Source: Fremontodendron californicum (taxonomy: Eukaryota; Streptophyta; Magnoliopsida; Malvales; Malvaceae). Taken from it: 64,000 nt of DNA. The translations under genes and the position numbers were made by a program. Below the pieces are notes generated by a model. It had not been told where the DNA came from. It searched no databases and saw nothing but the letters and a program-made list of their open reading frames with translations. This document shows positions 1 through 10,540 of the stretch, piece by piece. Location: NCBI GenBank assembly GCA_030761205.1, contig JAULJL010000040.1, forward strand, positions 13,896,603-13,960,602, read 5' to 3'. Each line of letters opens with the position of its first letter. Within the stretch, counting starts at the first letter, position 1.

Positions 1-60
1 CTTAACTAGTGTAAAAAGGGCAGAATTAGGTCCTTGTTAATGCAATTAGTTAAACTTAAT

Positions 61-200
61 AGTTAAATATCCTGTTAAGTGTTGTTATCTCATACATGTT
101 AAGTTTTGAATTGCTTATGATCTTTATATTCAAGTGGAGCCTCTTCACCTATGACCAGTTGATTTTAGGGTGGATGCTTAATATGATATTAGAGTTCAAG
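61..200 (+). repeat. Left member of a direct repeat flanking the 2.9-kb element
   Basis: The stretch containing GTTATCTCATACATGTTAAG and TATTCAAG resembles 3217-3335 (GTTATCCCACATCTATTAAG ... TATTCAAG ... ATCAATTAATTTTA ... ATGCTTAA) in the same order and orientation. The motif TTATCCCACATC followed by a GTTAAG-like run is common at the start of small plant LTR or TRIM sequences, so the pair may be old solo-LTR pieces. Similarity was judged by eye. Confidence 0.35.
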
Positions 201-599
201 TTTTGTTCTGTTGTTCTTGCATGTTACTCCTACCTGTTTAGGGATGGTAGCGGGTCGGATATCCGCATTTTTTGTACTATCCGAATCTGAATCTCAAAAA
301 CTGTTTTAAAATTCGAATCCGCAAATTATCCGCATTTAATCCGCATATTACTATCCAAATCCGAATCTGAATTAAATAACATTATTCGCCGGATATCCGA
401 ACCCGCAAAAAATCCGAATTCAATAAATATATTTTTTAAATTAAAATATAAATATAAATATAATTTTAATTTTAAATTAAATTAAAAGTCACTCATAATT
501 ATCAATAAACAAAATTCTAAAACACAAAAGTAACAACTATAACAAAATAACAAACAAAAATAATAATCAACAAACTCAAAAAAACACTTAAAGAATTTT

Positions 600-1110
600 C
601 GGATTTTCTAGGATTCATGGGGTTCGGGATGTTTGTTTTCAATTCCCAACGGTGAAAATGTAGAGGACGGAGAGGAGAATAACATAATAACATTGGCCTC
701 CATCCAACAGTGGACGGCGACCGGATTTATATTTGAAGCCGCAAACTTTCGGGTTAGATCTAGGAAAATCGGGGCATATTTCGGGAAAACCAAGGCCGAA
801 AATGGAAAGAGGAGGCCGAGGAGAGTAAATTTTGAAATTTTGAAATTTTTTGGCCGTCGACGTACGGTTGCCGCCGACGGTGCATGGCGGCCAACGCGAT
901 TGCCGGTCGCCAGATTCTGGGCCGGGATGGCTGCTGGGTGCTAGTTTTATAGAGAAGGGAGAGAGTTTGGGGAAGAAAGGAAAGAAGAGAGAGAAGGGAG
1001 AAGAGAAAAATGAAGCAAAAAAAAAAGGACTTTTATAGTCCAATGGAATGGGTCAGGCGCAACCCGCGCGCCGACCCACGGGTCAGCCCGGGTCCACGTG
1101 CCTGATCTGC
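600..1110 (-). other. GC-rich, LTR-promoter-like block inside the 2.9-kb element
   Basis: This block is far richer in G and C than its surroundings (for example GCGCAACCCGCGCGCCGACC near 1058). On the minus strand it reads as a promoter: CTATAAAAGTCC at about 1030-1041 followed by a long CT-rich leader and a second CTATAAAAC near 945. Open frames exist on both strands (633-944 plus, 639-1043 minus) but resemble no family I know and are low in complexity. It could be a retroelement LTR fragment or captured host promoter DNA. Confidence 0.35.
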
Positions 1111-1733
1111 CTTAGGCAGAAAAAAGGAAAAAAAGAAAAAAAAATCCTTTTATTTCGGGTGCTATGAGGATGTTTTGGACAATCACAACGGTGAAAAAAA
1201 AAAAGAAAATAAAAAAGGAAAAAAATAAGAAAACAAAATAAAAAATAAATTAATACTCTCGAAAAATTCATTCGAGCGTTCAAACCTCGGACTTTATTAT
1301 TTATTTATTTTATTATAATAGTTTTTATTATTATTATTATTGTTATTATATATATATATATTTATGTTCATTCTTTTTATTATCTATTTTTATTTTTATT
1401 TTATGTTTTATGTTTTATTTTTTTATTTTATTAATATTATTTTATTATAATAGTTGTTATTATTATTGTTACCATATTATTAGATTTGCCTTTTTATTTT
1501 TATTTTTCTCATGCTTTTAACTTATATGTCTAATTAATCTATAAAAAAACACATATAAATACACAAACAGGAAAGAAAAGAAAGTCTGGCAAATTTAATA
1601 AAATTATATGTTATATTGCTTATGATAATTTTATAATATAATTTAATTTTAAACAAATTAATATATTTTTTTATTACTTATGATAATCTAATAATATGAT
1701 TTAATATAAATTATATTTTTTTATTCTTAAGAA

Positions 1734-2096
1734 GAGGAGGGATCCACATACATTAGTGTAAAACTAAACACATTTTCATAATATTTTAACAAACCAAACG
1801 TTGGATTTAGCAATATAATTGTACTTGTTGTGCACATAAAGTTTCAAATAGATCCGATATCTCTATCATATCGATTGAGAATATTAACTTTTTCAATATA
1901 TATTTAACGGTTGAAAGTTTTTTATATCAAATAAATAGTTAGATATTTTTAATTTACTTAAAACTCAACTTGCATGATCTACGTCAATATAATATGAAAT
2001 ATGATGGTCAGATTGTTAAAATATTAATTGTATAAAAAGTTATGAAAGTGTGTAAAACTAATTTAGTTTTACACTAGTGTAAGTGGATCCCTCCTC
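1734..2096. mobile_element. Small TIR element, 363 bp, nested in the 2.9-kb element
   Basis: The left end GAGGAGGGATCCACATACAT and the right end, read in reverse, GAGGAGGGATCCACTTACAC form near-perfect inverted repeats that continue through TAGTGTAAAACTAA. No coding capacity is visible. I could not fix a target-site duplication. Confidence 0.65.
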
Positions 2097-2239
2097 ATAT
2101 ATACACATATATGTATATAATTTGGTAAGGTTTATACATTTATACATGTATATAAAAATATCATGTATATTTAGAATTTATAAATATTTAACATATATTA
2201 ACTAATTTAATTTTATAATTATTTTATCATTATACTTTT

Positions 2240-2512
2240 ATATTGTCCAATGAAATTAAAGAATAAAAGATGAAAGAGGATTTTATATATAATTTTTTAA
2301 GATAAAAAAAATTTGATTCTTAAGATTTATACTTAAAAACATATATATATATATATATATATAAATATTAATGTTGTATTAAACAAAATTTACTTATATA
2401 TTATCCAATGAAATTAAAGAATAAAAGATGAAAGAGAATTTTATGTATAATTTTTTAAGCTAATAAAAGTTTGATTCTTAAGGTTTATACTTAAAACATC
2501 TATATATATACG
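2240..2512 (+). repeat. Tandem duplication, period 158 bp
   Basis: The motif TCCAATGAAATTAAAGAATA followed by AAAGATGAAAGAG, TATAATTTTTTAAG and TTTATACTTAAAA occurs twice, at 2246 and 2404. Each unit ends in a TA microsatellite (2341-2363 in the first). Confidence 0.75.
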
Positions 2513-2826
2513 TTGTATTAGAAAAAAAATTATATTTTAATATTTATTTTAATTAACATACGTACTAAAGTATGTAACTTCATTACAAGGTCAATTTGTA
2601 AAAAATAAAATAAAATAAAATAAATTAAATATTGTCATTAGAGTGATTTAACTAATTAAGCTGATGAAGTAATCAAATATTATTTTATAAAAGTATCATG
2701 TATTTTTTAAATTTAAAGGTATTTAACATAATTAATTAATTATTATATTTTATTTTCAAAAAACATTTTAAAATTATTATTATATATCATTATACTTGAT
2801 ATAATTTAATTTTGGTAGCATATTAT

Positions 2827-2915
2827 TCCAAAATTCAAGCTTAGCTTATTTGGTTAAGGTTTTGGTGCTTGACTTTGCAAGCCAAGGTTCAAGTCTCTCC
2901 AAAAGCAAAATTTTA
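2827..2915 (+). repeat. tRNA-like SINE fragment
   Basis: TTAGCTTATTTGGTTAAGG resembles a polymerase III A box, and AAGGTTCAAGTCTC about 45 bp later resembles a B box (GGTTCAANYC). The piece does not fold into an obvious complete tRNA and lies inside the 2.9-kb element, so it is called a tRNA-derived SINE relic rather than a tRNA gene. Confidence 0.4.
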
Positions 2916-3216
2916 TGTATTTTACAAATAAACAGATTTGGATGCGGATATTCGAATCCGCAGAAGTAATGCGGATTCGGATAATGGATATCCGAGGTTT
3001 CATATTCGCATCCGCTCTGAATCCACTGCGGATAGTAATTATAATATCCGAATCTGACTTTTATCCGAATTCACAAAAAAGGGATCGGATATCTGCGGAT
3101 ATCAGAATCCACCGGATATCAGAATCCGCATTTCAAATTGCCATCACTGTACCTGTTATCCTTTCCGAATTTGTCACATAATAGGATCCTGTCTCTGCCT
3201 ACGCCACGTGATGAAA

Positions 3217-3335
3217 CCTATTAACTGATGTTATCCCACATCTATTAAGTCTTGAATTACATATAGTCTTATATATTCAAGTTAAACCTCTACTTATGAT
3301 CAATTAATTTTAAATTGAATGCTTAACAGTATGAA
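3217..3335 (+). repeat. Right member of the direct repeat flanking the 2.9-kb element
   Basis: Partner of 61-200; it contains GTTATCCCACATCTATTAAG and TCTTGAATTAC. The inner parts of both repeats share order and spacing, which suggests an older repeat pair into or beside which the 2.9-kb element landed. Confidence 0.35.
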
Positions 3336-3649
3336 CAATATGGTGATAAAACACAAGTAGAGGATGTCTTCGGTGGGTTAGCAGGCAAAGTAATTAATAA
3401 GAAAAACAAAAAGTGGATAAAGGCATTCAAAGTATATAATTTTAGCATATATATAAATTTAAATCGGGTGTCCTATCTTTAACTTTAACTCTATATATGG
3501 CAATATTTGATGTCAATTTTCTACTATCATTAATGAATTAAGTATGCATTTTTAATTAGGTATATACATGCTATATACTAATGTAAAATTTAATGATTTT
3601 TGAGTAAATAATTATATGTAGGTAAAGGCAACAAGCAACTAGATTTGTT

Positions 3650-3897
3650 CAAGAGTCGGGTTACCCGCCCGGTTTGACAGGCTCGACCCGTATTGTGCTG
3701 ATCTTGAATAGGGATTTTTTTAATTTTTATCAATAAAAAATAATTTATTTAAATTTAATTATAAATATTAATATAAAAATATTATTTTAATATTATTTTG
3801 AACAATAATATTAATTTTCGGATTAACTCGAATTCGATTCGATCCAAATCTGAAAAAAAAATAAAAAAATTTCGGATCGCACTCACAAGCAGATCTA
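3650..3897. mobile_element. hAT-type MITE, 248 bp
   Basis: The ends are TAGATTTGTTCAAGAG and, reversed, TAGATCTGCTTGTGAG. The flanks are CAAGCAAC (3642-3649) and CAAGCAAT (3898-3905), an 8-bp duplication with one mismatch. The inside is AT-rich and non-coding, with CCCGCCCGG/CTCGACCCG-like subterminal sequence. Probable relatives lie at 12755-13036 and 10711-10955. Confidence 0.6.
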
Positions 3898-3905
3898 CAA
3901 GCAAT

Positions 3906-4896
3906 GCAGTGCAAAGCGGGGAGTAGAATGATGACTTTCTACAGCAATAGTTCAAACCTTGACTCGAATGCATGGTTTCTCCATTGATGCCAAAAGAATG
4001 TCAAGGACAATGGGGCGGGAAAGAGAGGACAAGTTGATCTTTTTCGTGAAAGCTTTTAATCTCTCCATTGCCTTTAGGCTTTAGATTCCGAAAAAGAAAC
4101 AAAAAAGACTGTTACCTTAGCCGATAGACTCATTAGATACTTAATTAAAACAATTACTAATTAATCAAATAGGCATCAAAAGTAGGGTTCTGCATTACAA
4201 TTTCCTGTGATTTGTCCTTGATCCTGAGTTCAAAAACTTTGGTTTCATCACTTTTTATTTTTGTGTTCAAACCTGAAAGAGGCTAAACTTTTGAGGTCTT
4301 GTTAGGTCTTAAAACGACATGGGCAGTATATAAAGATTTGCTTTTCACAAAGGTTTGAATCACCTTTGAACGACAATATTACTGTCCTACAAAGCTACTT
4401 ATAAATACTTTAACAAACAATAATTAAAGCCAGTGGGCAGCGGCTACATCGTGCATGCATGTTTTAGAGGTTGATTTGTAGACATTTAAAGTTAGAAAGC
4501 TTATTGGGTTATTATTATTATTTATTGTTATTATGATTTATGAGTCAATTCATTGCTTTTTAGCTGCATTTTGATTGACGTAATCATAAAACGACATTTT
4601 CGTAGGATGAGTTGTCTTTCACCACTAGATTCTCAAACGAAGCCTTAATCTTGCTTAACTATATAAAAACATGTCTCTTTTAATAAATTAAATTAAGTTA
4701 ATGAATAATATTGACTTAAGCTTTATGAAAGTGCAGAAAACAAGCATCGGACCATTTGGTAAGTTAACTTTTAAGAAGTGAGTGGCATATAAATATATAG
4801 GGTTGGGTAGTTGAAGAAAATGAGGTGCCATCTATAATTTTGCTACAATAGCTAGCTAGTGACTTAAGGGTATGTTTGTTTAGTTTTCTGTTTGCT
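3906..4896. other. Intergenic, nothing recognised
   Basis: AT-rich sequence with scattered short open frames that lack codon bias or family resemblance. I see no gene, RNA or repeat that I can support. Confidence 0.5.
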
Positions 4897-5345
4897 TTTT
4901 GCAAAGTTAATGCAAGGTTAAAAAAATTGAATCGAAAGTTAAATTAGTGTGATTTTTGATTTAATCGCTTTAACTGGTTGGATCGATTGGTTCATTTAAA
5001 CAATTCTTAAATATTTTAAAAAATGATTTTAATGTTAAATAAATATTATATATAATTAATAATTAATAAAAATATGCATTTGGCTTAGTGGTATGATTTT
5101 TAGTATAATTCTAGAAGGTTATGGATTCAAATCTCATCACTTACAAAAATATTTTTGAAAAAATAATTAAAAAAAATAAAAAATCATTTTTCTCGATTTT
5201 CTTCGATTTTTTACCAATTAAACCGGTTTTAGACCTTCAAATGATTTTCGGTTCTTTATATAACACCGGACCGAACAGATCTCCGTTTTTCGATTGAACC
5301 GATTCGATCGACTGATCCAATCCAGTTTTGCTTGCGAAAATGGCT
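4897..5345 (+). repeat. AT-rich dispersed element carrying a tRNA-like core (copy 1)
   Basis: The outer parts carry repeated ATCGATT/GGTTCAATCG-like words in opposite orientation (AACTGGTTGGATCGATTGG near 4972; CGATTGAACCGATTCGATCG near 5292). The middle (about 5073-5150) holds GGCTTAGTGGTATGATTTTT and ATGGATTCAAATCTCATC, which resemble A and B boxes. Related copies lie at 16660-17010 (reverse) and 51790-52047. No protein frame. Confidence 0.45.
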
Positions 5346-5874
5346 AATAAAAATGATTTTATTCATGAAATTCAAACGTGATGGTTAATTATAATCATTT
5401 TACTTAAAAGATTTGCAAATATATAAAGCAAAGGAAGACACAGCATGTGCTTTGTGTTTATGTTACTATATATAAGAATTAGTTCAATCAAGAAGAAAAA
5501 TCTTTTTCAAATAATGTCAAATATTGTCCTCGATTTGTTTTTTTTTTATATTTTTTTTTATACAATTTTGCAATTGTGCAAAGCATTTGCAAAAGCTTAA
5601 GTTCGAACCCCATAGATAAAAGTAAAATTTGAGGGCTACATACCAACTAATGTTTCACCCTTAAAGTTTCACAAATAATAGGGTTTAAGCAAAATTAATA
5701 GAGTAATTAAGTACAAGATTGTGAATTAATGACCAAACCAAAAACCAACAAAATCAAACCCTCTACTAAACAAGTAAAAAATATAAACAGTTTCACAGGG
5801 GCAAAAAGCAACCATCTAGCTAGCTATATTTAGATATTAACCCCATTTACCAAGCTTAAAGAAAACAATAATTT
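5346..5874. other. Intergenic, nothing recognised
   Basis: AT-rich, with poly-T tracts near 5540 and 5562. No supported gene or element. Confidence 0.5.
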
Positions 5875-6093
5875 TTGGATTTATATTTGATGCATCATCG
5901 GTGTATAAAATTGTATATTATCAGTAAATTACATGATGAAGTTATTTGTATTTATTTTTAAGGACTTCTAAAATTTTATGTTTACTTATTAATGAAGTGA
6001 TATCATGTGATTTAAATTATCCAAAAAAAATATATCATGTGATTTAATAACAGTGTAAATTTATACATTGACAACACATCAAATATAAACCCT
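5875..6093. mobile_element. Fold-back MITE (family with 15690-15880)
   Basis: The left arm, GGATTTATATTTGATGCATC through GTGTATAAA, is the inverse of the right arm, GTGTAAATTTATACATTG through ATCAAATATAAACCC. The middle contains the inverted words AAATTACATGATGAAGT and ATCATGTGATTTAAATT. The same arms occur at 15690-15880. Non-coding. Confidence 0.55.
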
Positions 6094-7033
6094 AACTACG
6101 ATTTCTTCTGTCCCATTTTCTTTGTCTTTTTTTTTGACTCCCGTATATTAAAAATATAAACCTAACTTTTTTCTTCTGTCCTATTTTTTTTTTGCCTATT
6201 TTTAATTTTCACTCATATTAAAAAGAATGCTTTGATTTTTATATATTTAATATTATAAATTCAAATTTTTTTATAATATTGATGTATCATACTTTTTATT
6301 ATCAAAAATAAAATATAAAAGTATACAGTGTTAAAAAAATTAAAAAAAAAAACTTTATTTTGGGACATATAAAAAAATGAACAAATTAAAAATAGAACGG
6401 AGGGGTATATATTTATATAATTACTCAACCAAATAAACACCCACAATACAAAAGAACAGAAAAACTCCAGCAAAACATTATGAATTCAAATACCAAATCA
6501 AATTTATTATAGCCTATGATAAGAATTGGAGAAATTAATTAGTTAACCTTTTCTAAACTTAGGATCCTCTGACATGGAATATTATTGCTTTTATGATCAC
6601 AATGAATAAACAATAAAATTCGTTGGTTAATTGCTAAAACCAGATTAAAATATAGCAAACAATAGTCAGAGCTTTAGAATAAGGCTGCCATAATTTACTC
6701 AAACATAGAAACAACAAACAGAACTAAGGCTTACATAAAGCCACAGAACAGAACCCATATCTCCATATCCATCCACTCATGAAAAATCTCTTGCATCCGT
6801 CCAAACAAATGACTTGAACAAGTAAAATCTATATCTCATTTGAATCATCGGTGAAATTTTTTTTTATCATTAAATTTTTTATCATTTGAAAGTTTTTTTT
6901 ATCGCATTATTCATATTGTTTTATCATTAAATTTTATCTTGCCATTAGTCAGTCAGTCATCAAAATAAATAAATTTATATTTCACTTGAATAATTGGTGA
7001 GAGTCCTCTTATAGTGTTATCCATACCGTTTTG
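6094..7033. other. Intergenic, AT-rich
   Basis: Holds TTTTTTTT-rich segments and the word TTAGTCAGTCAGTCATCAAAA (near 6946), which recurs as TTAGTCACTCAGTCATCAAAA near 7531, so the element at 7042-7502 sits between two halves of an old duplication. No gene seen. Confidence 0.45.
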
Positions 7034-7041
7034 CTGTTAAA

Positions 7042-7502
7042 TTAGGGATGATAATAGATAACAAAAAATTAGCTATCCGACATTATTCGATTTTTTTATT
7101 TATTTTAAATTTAGGATATTACGGATTCAGATAATTTACGAATTAGGATATGAACTTTTAGATACCCGTTATTCAAATTTGCTTTGATTTTGATTCGGAT
7201 AGTGCCGGATATCTGAATCAGCTTTATTTATACAGATAACATATTTGGATATCCGAATCCGATATCTATTTACATATTTACTTCTTGTTAATTTTATTTT
7301 TTTTATTTTTTATTTTTAAAAATTATTTAATAAATCGGATATTTAACAGATTTGATATCCAACAGATAGTGTTCTTTAAATAAAATATGAATTCGAATAA
7401 TAATATTTAGAAAATAAATAAATAATAAACAAATTTAAATTTCAAATAAATGAAACGAATTCAAATTTAAATATTTAAAAAATTCAATTCAATGTTATTC
7501 TT
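7042..7502. mobile_element. Degenerate hAT MITE of the TAGGGATGG family
   Basis: The left end TTAGGGATGATAATAG and the right end, reversed, AAGAATAACATTG are flanked by CTGTTAAA (7034-7041) and CCGTTAAA (7503-7510), 7 of 8 bases matching. The inside is full of decayed GGATATCCGAAT-type words, as in the ends of the 2.9-kb element at 239-3149. Confidence 0.5.
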
Positions 7503-7510
7503 CCGTTAAA

Positions 7511-8031
7511 CCTTTCATACCGTTAGTCACTCAGTCATCAAAACAAATTATATCCACACAAAAATTAAAAAGAATATGGAACACGTGCACTAAAATCCAT
7601 GCAGAAAAGGCTTAGGGATAGAAATAAATAGACAAGAAAACCATTGAAACATCAACACATTACAACGTTTGACATCATATATATCATTATAGTATAGTTG
7701 TTCATGACTTACATACATCTTTAATGTCTTTTTCTCATCTTTATTTATAAAAAAAAGGAAGAAAAGACAGATCTAAGAAACGATAACAAGGGACAAACAA
7801 ACATGAAATGGACAAGAACCCAAAAATTACATCATGCGTACAGCGTGCACAAAGATTTATATCAACTTTTACTTTTACTTATTACTCAAACACTGACCCA
7901 AACCCTTTTAAAAGCTAATAATTAAACTATAATTTTTTCAACAGGAGGAGACCACTGTTACTTGTCTAATCTTCTTCTTTTTTTTTTCTTTTTCTTTTGC
8001 AGAAAAGATGCTTATTATGCAGTGTTGCTGA
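7511..8031 (-). other. 3' flank of the GH3 gene
   Basis: AT-rich region downstream of the GH3 stop codon; it should include the 3' UTR. A CT-rich run near 7967-8000 lies just beyond the stop. No second gene seen. Confidence 0.4.
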
Positions 8032-10054
8032 TCAACGACGACGTTCTGGGTTCCAGTGTGGTAAAGCTGGACTGAAATGTTTTGAAACCACCCTTGAGTC
8101 GAGAAGTTCCATGATTGGAGTGAAGCTAACACATCTTGGAACTTTGTACTGATTTATGGAGGCACCCCTTGAGATTGCATAGTCCATTAACTCCTCAAAT
8201 GTGCCGTTTTTCACTACTCTTATCTCGAGTGGACCGATTGAGTTGTCTGCAACTCGGCTTTGACGGTAGACTGAGTTCAATGATTCCTCCATTTGTAAGC
8301 AGCATTGATTCAAAACATCGTCGGTTGGGGCATTAGCTGAGTCTTTGACGAGTAATTCCCAGTAAATAACGTAGTGACCCGGTATTTGTTTGGTGTCCGC
8401 GTAGCTTGTGTACTCAACAACGCTGGTGTTGAATTCCTTTAGCAAGACAGAAGCGTTTTCAATGGCTTTCTGCAACTCAGCTTCATCAGTTTTGTCTGAC
8501 TCGATGCTCAACAACACGTTCTTTCTCCTAATGAAACGAAATTGTGGAGCTGAGTTGTAAAAACCGGTGACTCGAAGGATATCACCGACTCTGTAACGAC
8601 ACAACCCCGCATAAGTAGTGATGATGAGCTCATATTCTTTGCCAACTTCTAGATCGGCGAGATCAACAAGGCGTGGCGGCGGTGAGTCACGAGAGAAAAC
8701 CGAAGTGGATGATTCATCATGAGGCAAGAACTCAAAGTAAGCCATGTTTGGCATGATTGTATATGTGACTTCGGATGGTTTGCACATTGGCTTAAGGTTA
8801 AGACCAAAATAACACTCTGACGAAGCATACATGGTGCAAGCCATTGGCAAGCCACCACTATAATATTCAAGGGTGGGAATATATTGAGCCATGGCTCCTG
8901 TTACGATCACATCAAGGTACTTCGTGTTGGGCCAAATTCTAGTAATGATACATTCCCAATTCTCCTTCGAGCATTCCTTGGTAATGACCTCAGCAAGTTC
9001 TGAGTTAGGTTTCAAGATTTTGCTCATACATTCTCGGATTGAACCATCCGTTACTTTAGGGTTTAAGGTTCCCATTTCGATGTCATTAGCAAGTTGTTTC
9101 CAGTTGATTTGAAGGAAATGAATGGCCCTGAGTAAGCCAGAGGCGAAAACGGCACCAACACGAAGGACTTCTTCCCTCATAATCAAGCCACAAAGCATCT
9201 GGGTATACATGCTTTGAAAAGAGTCAACGCAAAGAATGGCTTCGTTGGGGCTGGTGTAAACATTGAAAGGATCATATGGCCTGGTCTTAAAGTGGTCGCT
9301 TTTGTAGTAGCTTGTTAGAACAGGGCGTGCCACAAGCCCTCCAGGAGTTTTTGTTTCAGCTTTCACAAACAAGAAATAAAGACCCTTCCCTTTGTTCAAT
9401 CCTGGAACGTAACTATCACCACCAAAAGACAAAAATATCAAACTTTGTTTTCAACAAAGAATATCTTTTTTTCCATGTAAAAAAGCCAGAGAAAAAAAAA
9501 GGAAAAAGAAAAGAGTAGTACAAAATATACTCACAGGTTCATTACAGGCATGAGAAGGCTATACAAGAGTTGGCGACGATCTAATTCTTCATGAATTGTT
9601 GGCATCAGCTTCCTTTCTCCAGCTGAAGTCCCAGAACTGCAAATTAAGCCCAAAAAAAAAAAGTCCATATCATTCACAAATTATAAATATGAGTAAAAAA
9701 ACAAAACCCATTTGTTATTTGCTAAAATTCTCACCTAGTGAGAAACTCTGAAATTGGGTGAGCAGATAAGATAGGAGACTGATCACCATTGGCGATACGT
9801 TGGATCTCAGGCTGAAGATCCTCATAAGTTACAACAGGGATTTTAGACTTGAATGTTTCCCGATCCGTAGCTCCATTGAGCTGGAATCGTTTGAGATACT
9901 CAGTCTCGGCATTTCGGCTTAAGATCTCACCTAAAACCCTTTCTTGAACAGAACCAACATTTTTTGTCATCTCTTCAATGAATTGAAGAGCTTTGGCATC
10001 TTTGTCAGAAGCAGGAACAGAAAGTGGAGACGGGAGAGTTGAATCAACAGCCAT
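8032..10054 (-). CDS. GH3.1: GH3 family acyl-acid-amido synthetase (GH3.1-like)
   Basis: Group II GH3 enzymes adenylate indole-3-acetic acid and join it to amino acids, lowering free auxin; they act in the cytosol. Three exons on the minus strand: 9735-10054, 9535-9636 and 8032-9412, all with GT-AG junctions, joining to 1803 bp and 600 codons, the usual family length. Exon 1 gives MAVDSTLPSPL and YEDLQPEIQRI. The exon 1/2 junction rebuilds the nucleotide-binding motif SSGTSAGERK. Exon 3 contains GLPMACTMYASSECYFGLNL, YAGLCRYRVGD and the C-terminal ISRGASINQYKVPRCVSF. I chose the Met at 10054 because the family begins MAVDS; an in-frame Met lies 12 codons upstream. No break is visible. The upstream region has a TATA box and auxin-type sites. 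Orthology to GH3.1 rather than another group II member is from memory of the sequences. Confidence 0.95.
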
Positions 10055-10171
10055 GATATCGATATTGAAAGGGAAATCAAAAAAATGCAAACTATCAAGA
10101 AATTTAAGTAAATTTTAATACAAAGCAAAACCGATTGCTATGGTGTGAGAGAAGCTGAAGGAGGAATGGGT

Positions 10172-10182
10172 TGCTTTATATA
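10172..10182 (-). promoter_or_regulatory. TATA box of the GH3 gene
   Basis: The minus strand reads CTATATAAAGC, about 120 bp upstream of the chosen start codon. A transcription start near 10145 would give a 5' UTR of about 90 bases. Confidence 0.65.
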
Positions 10183-10315
10183 GAGGAAACTTTTCTTTTT
10201 TGGTGTGCCACGTCAGCAACTTGTCCGAACAAGAAGCGAAGGAATAGTAAGTTTTTTTTAGAGGGAAGTTTGTTGCTGAAATAGATTTTGTGTCCCCGAG
10301 GTGTAGCATGGAAAA

Positions 10316-10325
10316 GAGACACGTG
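10316..10325 (-). promoter_or_regulatory. Candidate AuxRE overlapping a G-box
   Basis: The forward sequence GAGACACGTG reads CACGTGTCTC on the minus strand: the auxin response element TGTCTC overlapping the G-box CACGTG by two bases. It lies about 135 bp upstream of the TATA box. GH3 promoters are classical ARF targets and composite AuxRE/bZIP sites are known in them. Occupancy is inference. Confidence 0.5.
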
Positions 10326-10359
10326 AGCCCCATGACACGTAATACTGGTTATAAAAATC

Positions 10360-10365
10360 CCGACA
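10360..10365 (-). promoter_or_regulatory. Candidate high-affinity ARF site TGTCGG
   Basis: Forward CCGACA reads TGTCGG on the minus strand, the variant preferred by ARF proteins in vitro. It lies 35-40 bp from the AuxRE/G-box. A single six-base match has little weight alone; the clustering upstream of a GH3 gene raises it. Confidence 0.4.
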
Positions 10366-10540
10366 TGCGGGTCCTACGTGTCGTGCCATGTCAGCATGAA
10401 GGGGTTTGGTGGTTTTTGTCTAAGCCTAGGCATCAGCCGGACCACGCGGCTCTTTTCTGGTTCATCTTTGGGTCGCTGCTGATGGCGACCCTTGCCCGCT
10501 CTTACATGGAAAGAGACGGCCAAAGCCTATGGTGCAATTA

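Larger units (their letters stand above)
239..3149. mobile_element. hAT-like element, 2.9 kb, with 8-bp target duplication
   Basis: The 8-bp direct repeat TACCTGTT occurs at 231-238 and again at 3150-3157. Just inside lie imperfect inverted ends, TAGGGATGGTAGCGGG on the left and, read from the right, CAGTGATGGCAATTTG. Subterminal stretches at 240-420 and 2930-3140 are rich in inverted copies of GGATATCCGAATCCGC. An 8-bp duplication with short inverted ends is typical of hAT transposons. I see no transposase reading frame, so it is non-autonomous or decayed. It contains a GC-rich block, a nested TIR element, a tandem duplication and a tRNA-like segment. The assignment to hAT is inferred from ends and duplication length only. 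Confidence 0.65.

Noticed and set aside
633..944. Captured host exon in the 2.9-kb element
   Set aside because: The 103-codon frame has no family resemblance and no splice-like borders, so only a GC-rich cargo is claimed.
639..1043. 134-codon minus-strand Phe/Pro/Ser-rich frame
   Set aside because: Low-complexity translation of a CT-rich leader in a transposon; no domain and no codon bias.
10055..10090. Upstream in-frame Met as GH3 start (12 extra residues)
   Set aside because: GH3 group II proteins begin close to MAVDS; the extra residues are Phe/Asn/Ile-rich leader translation.
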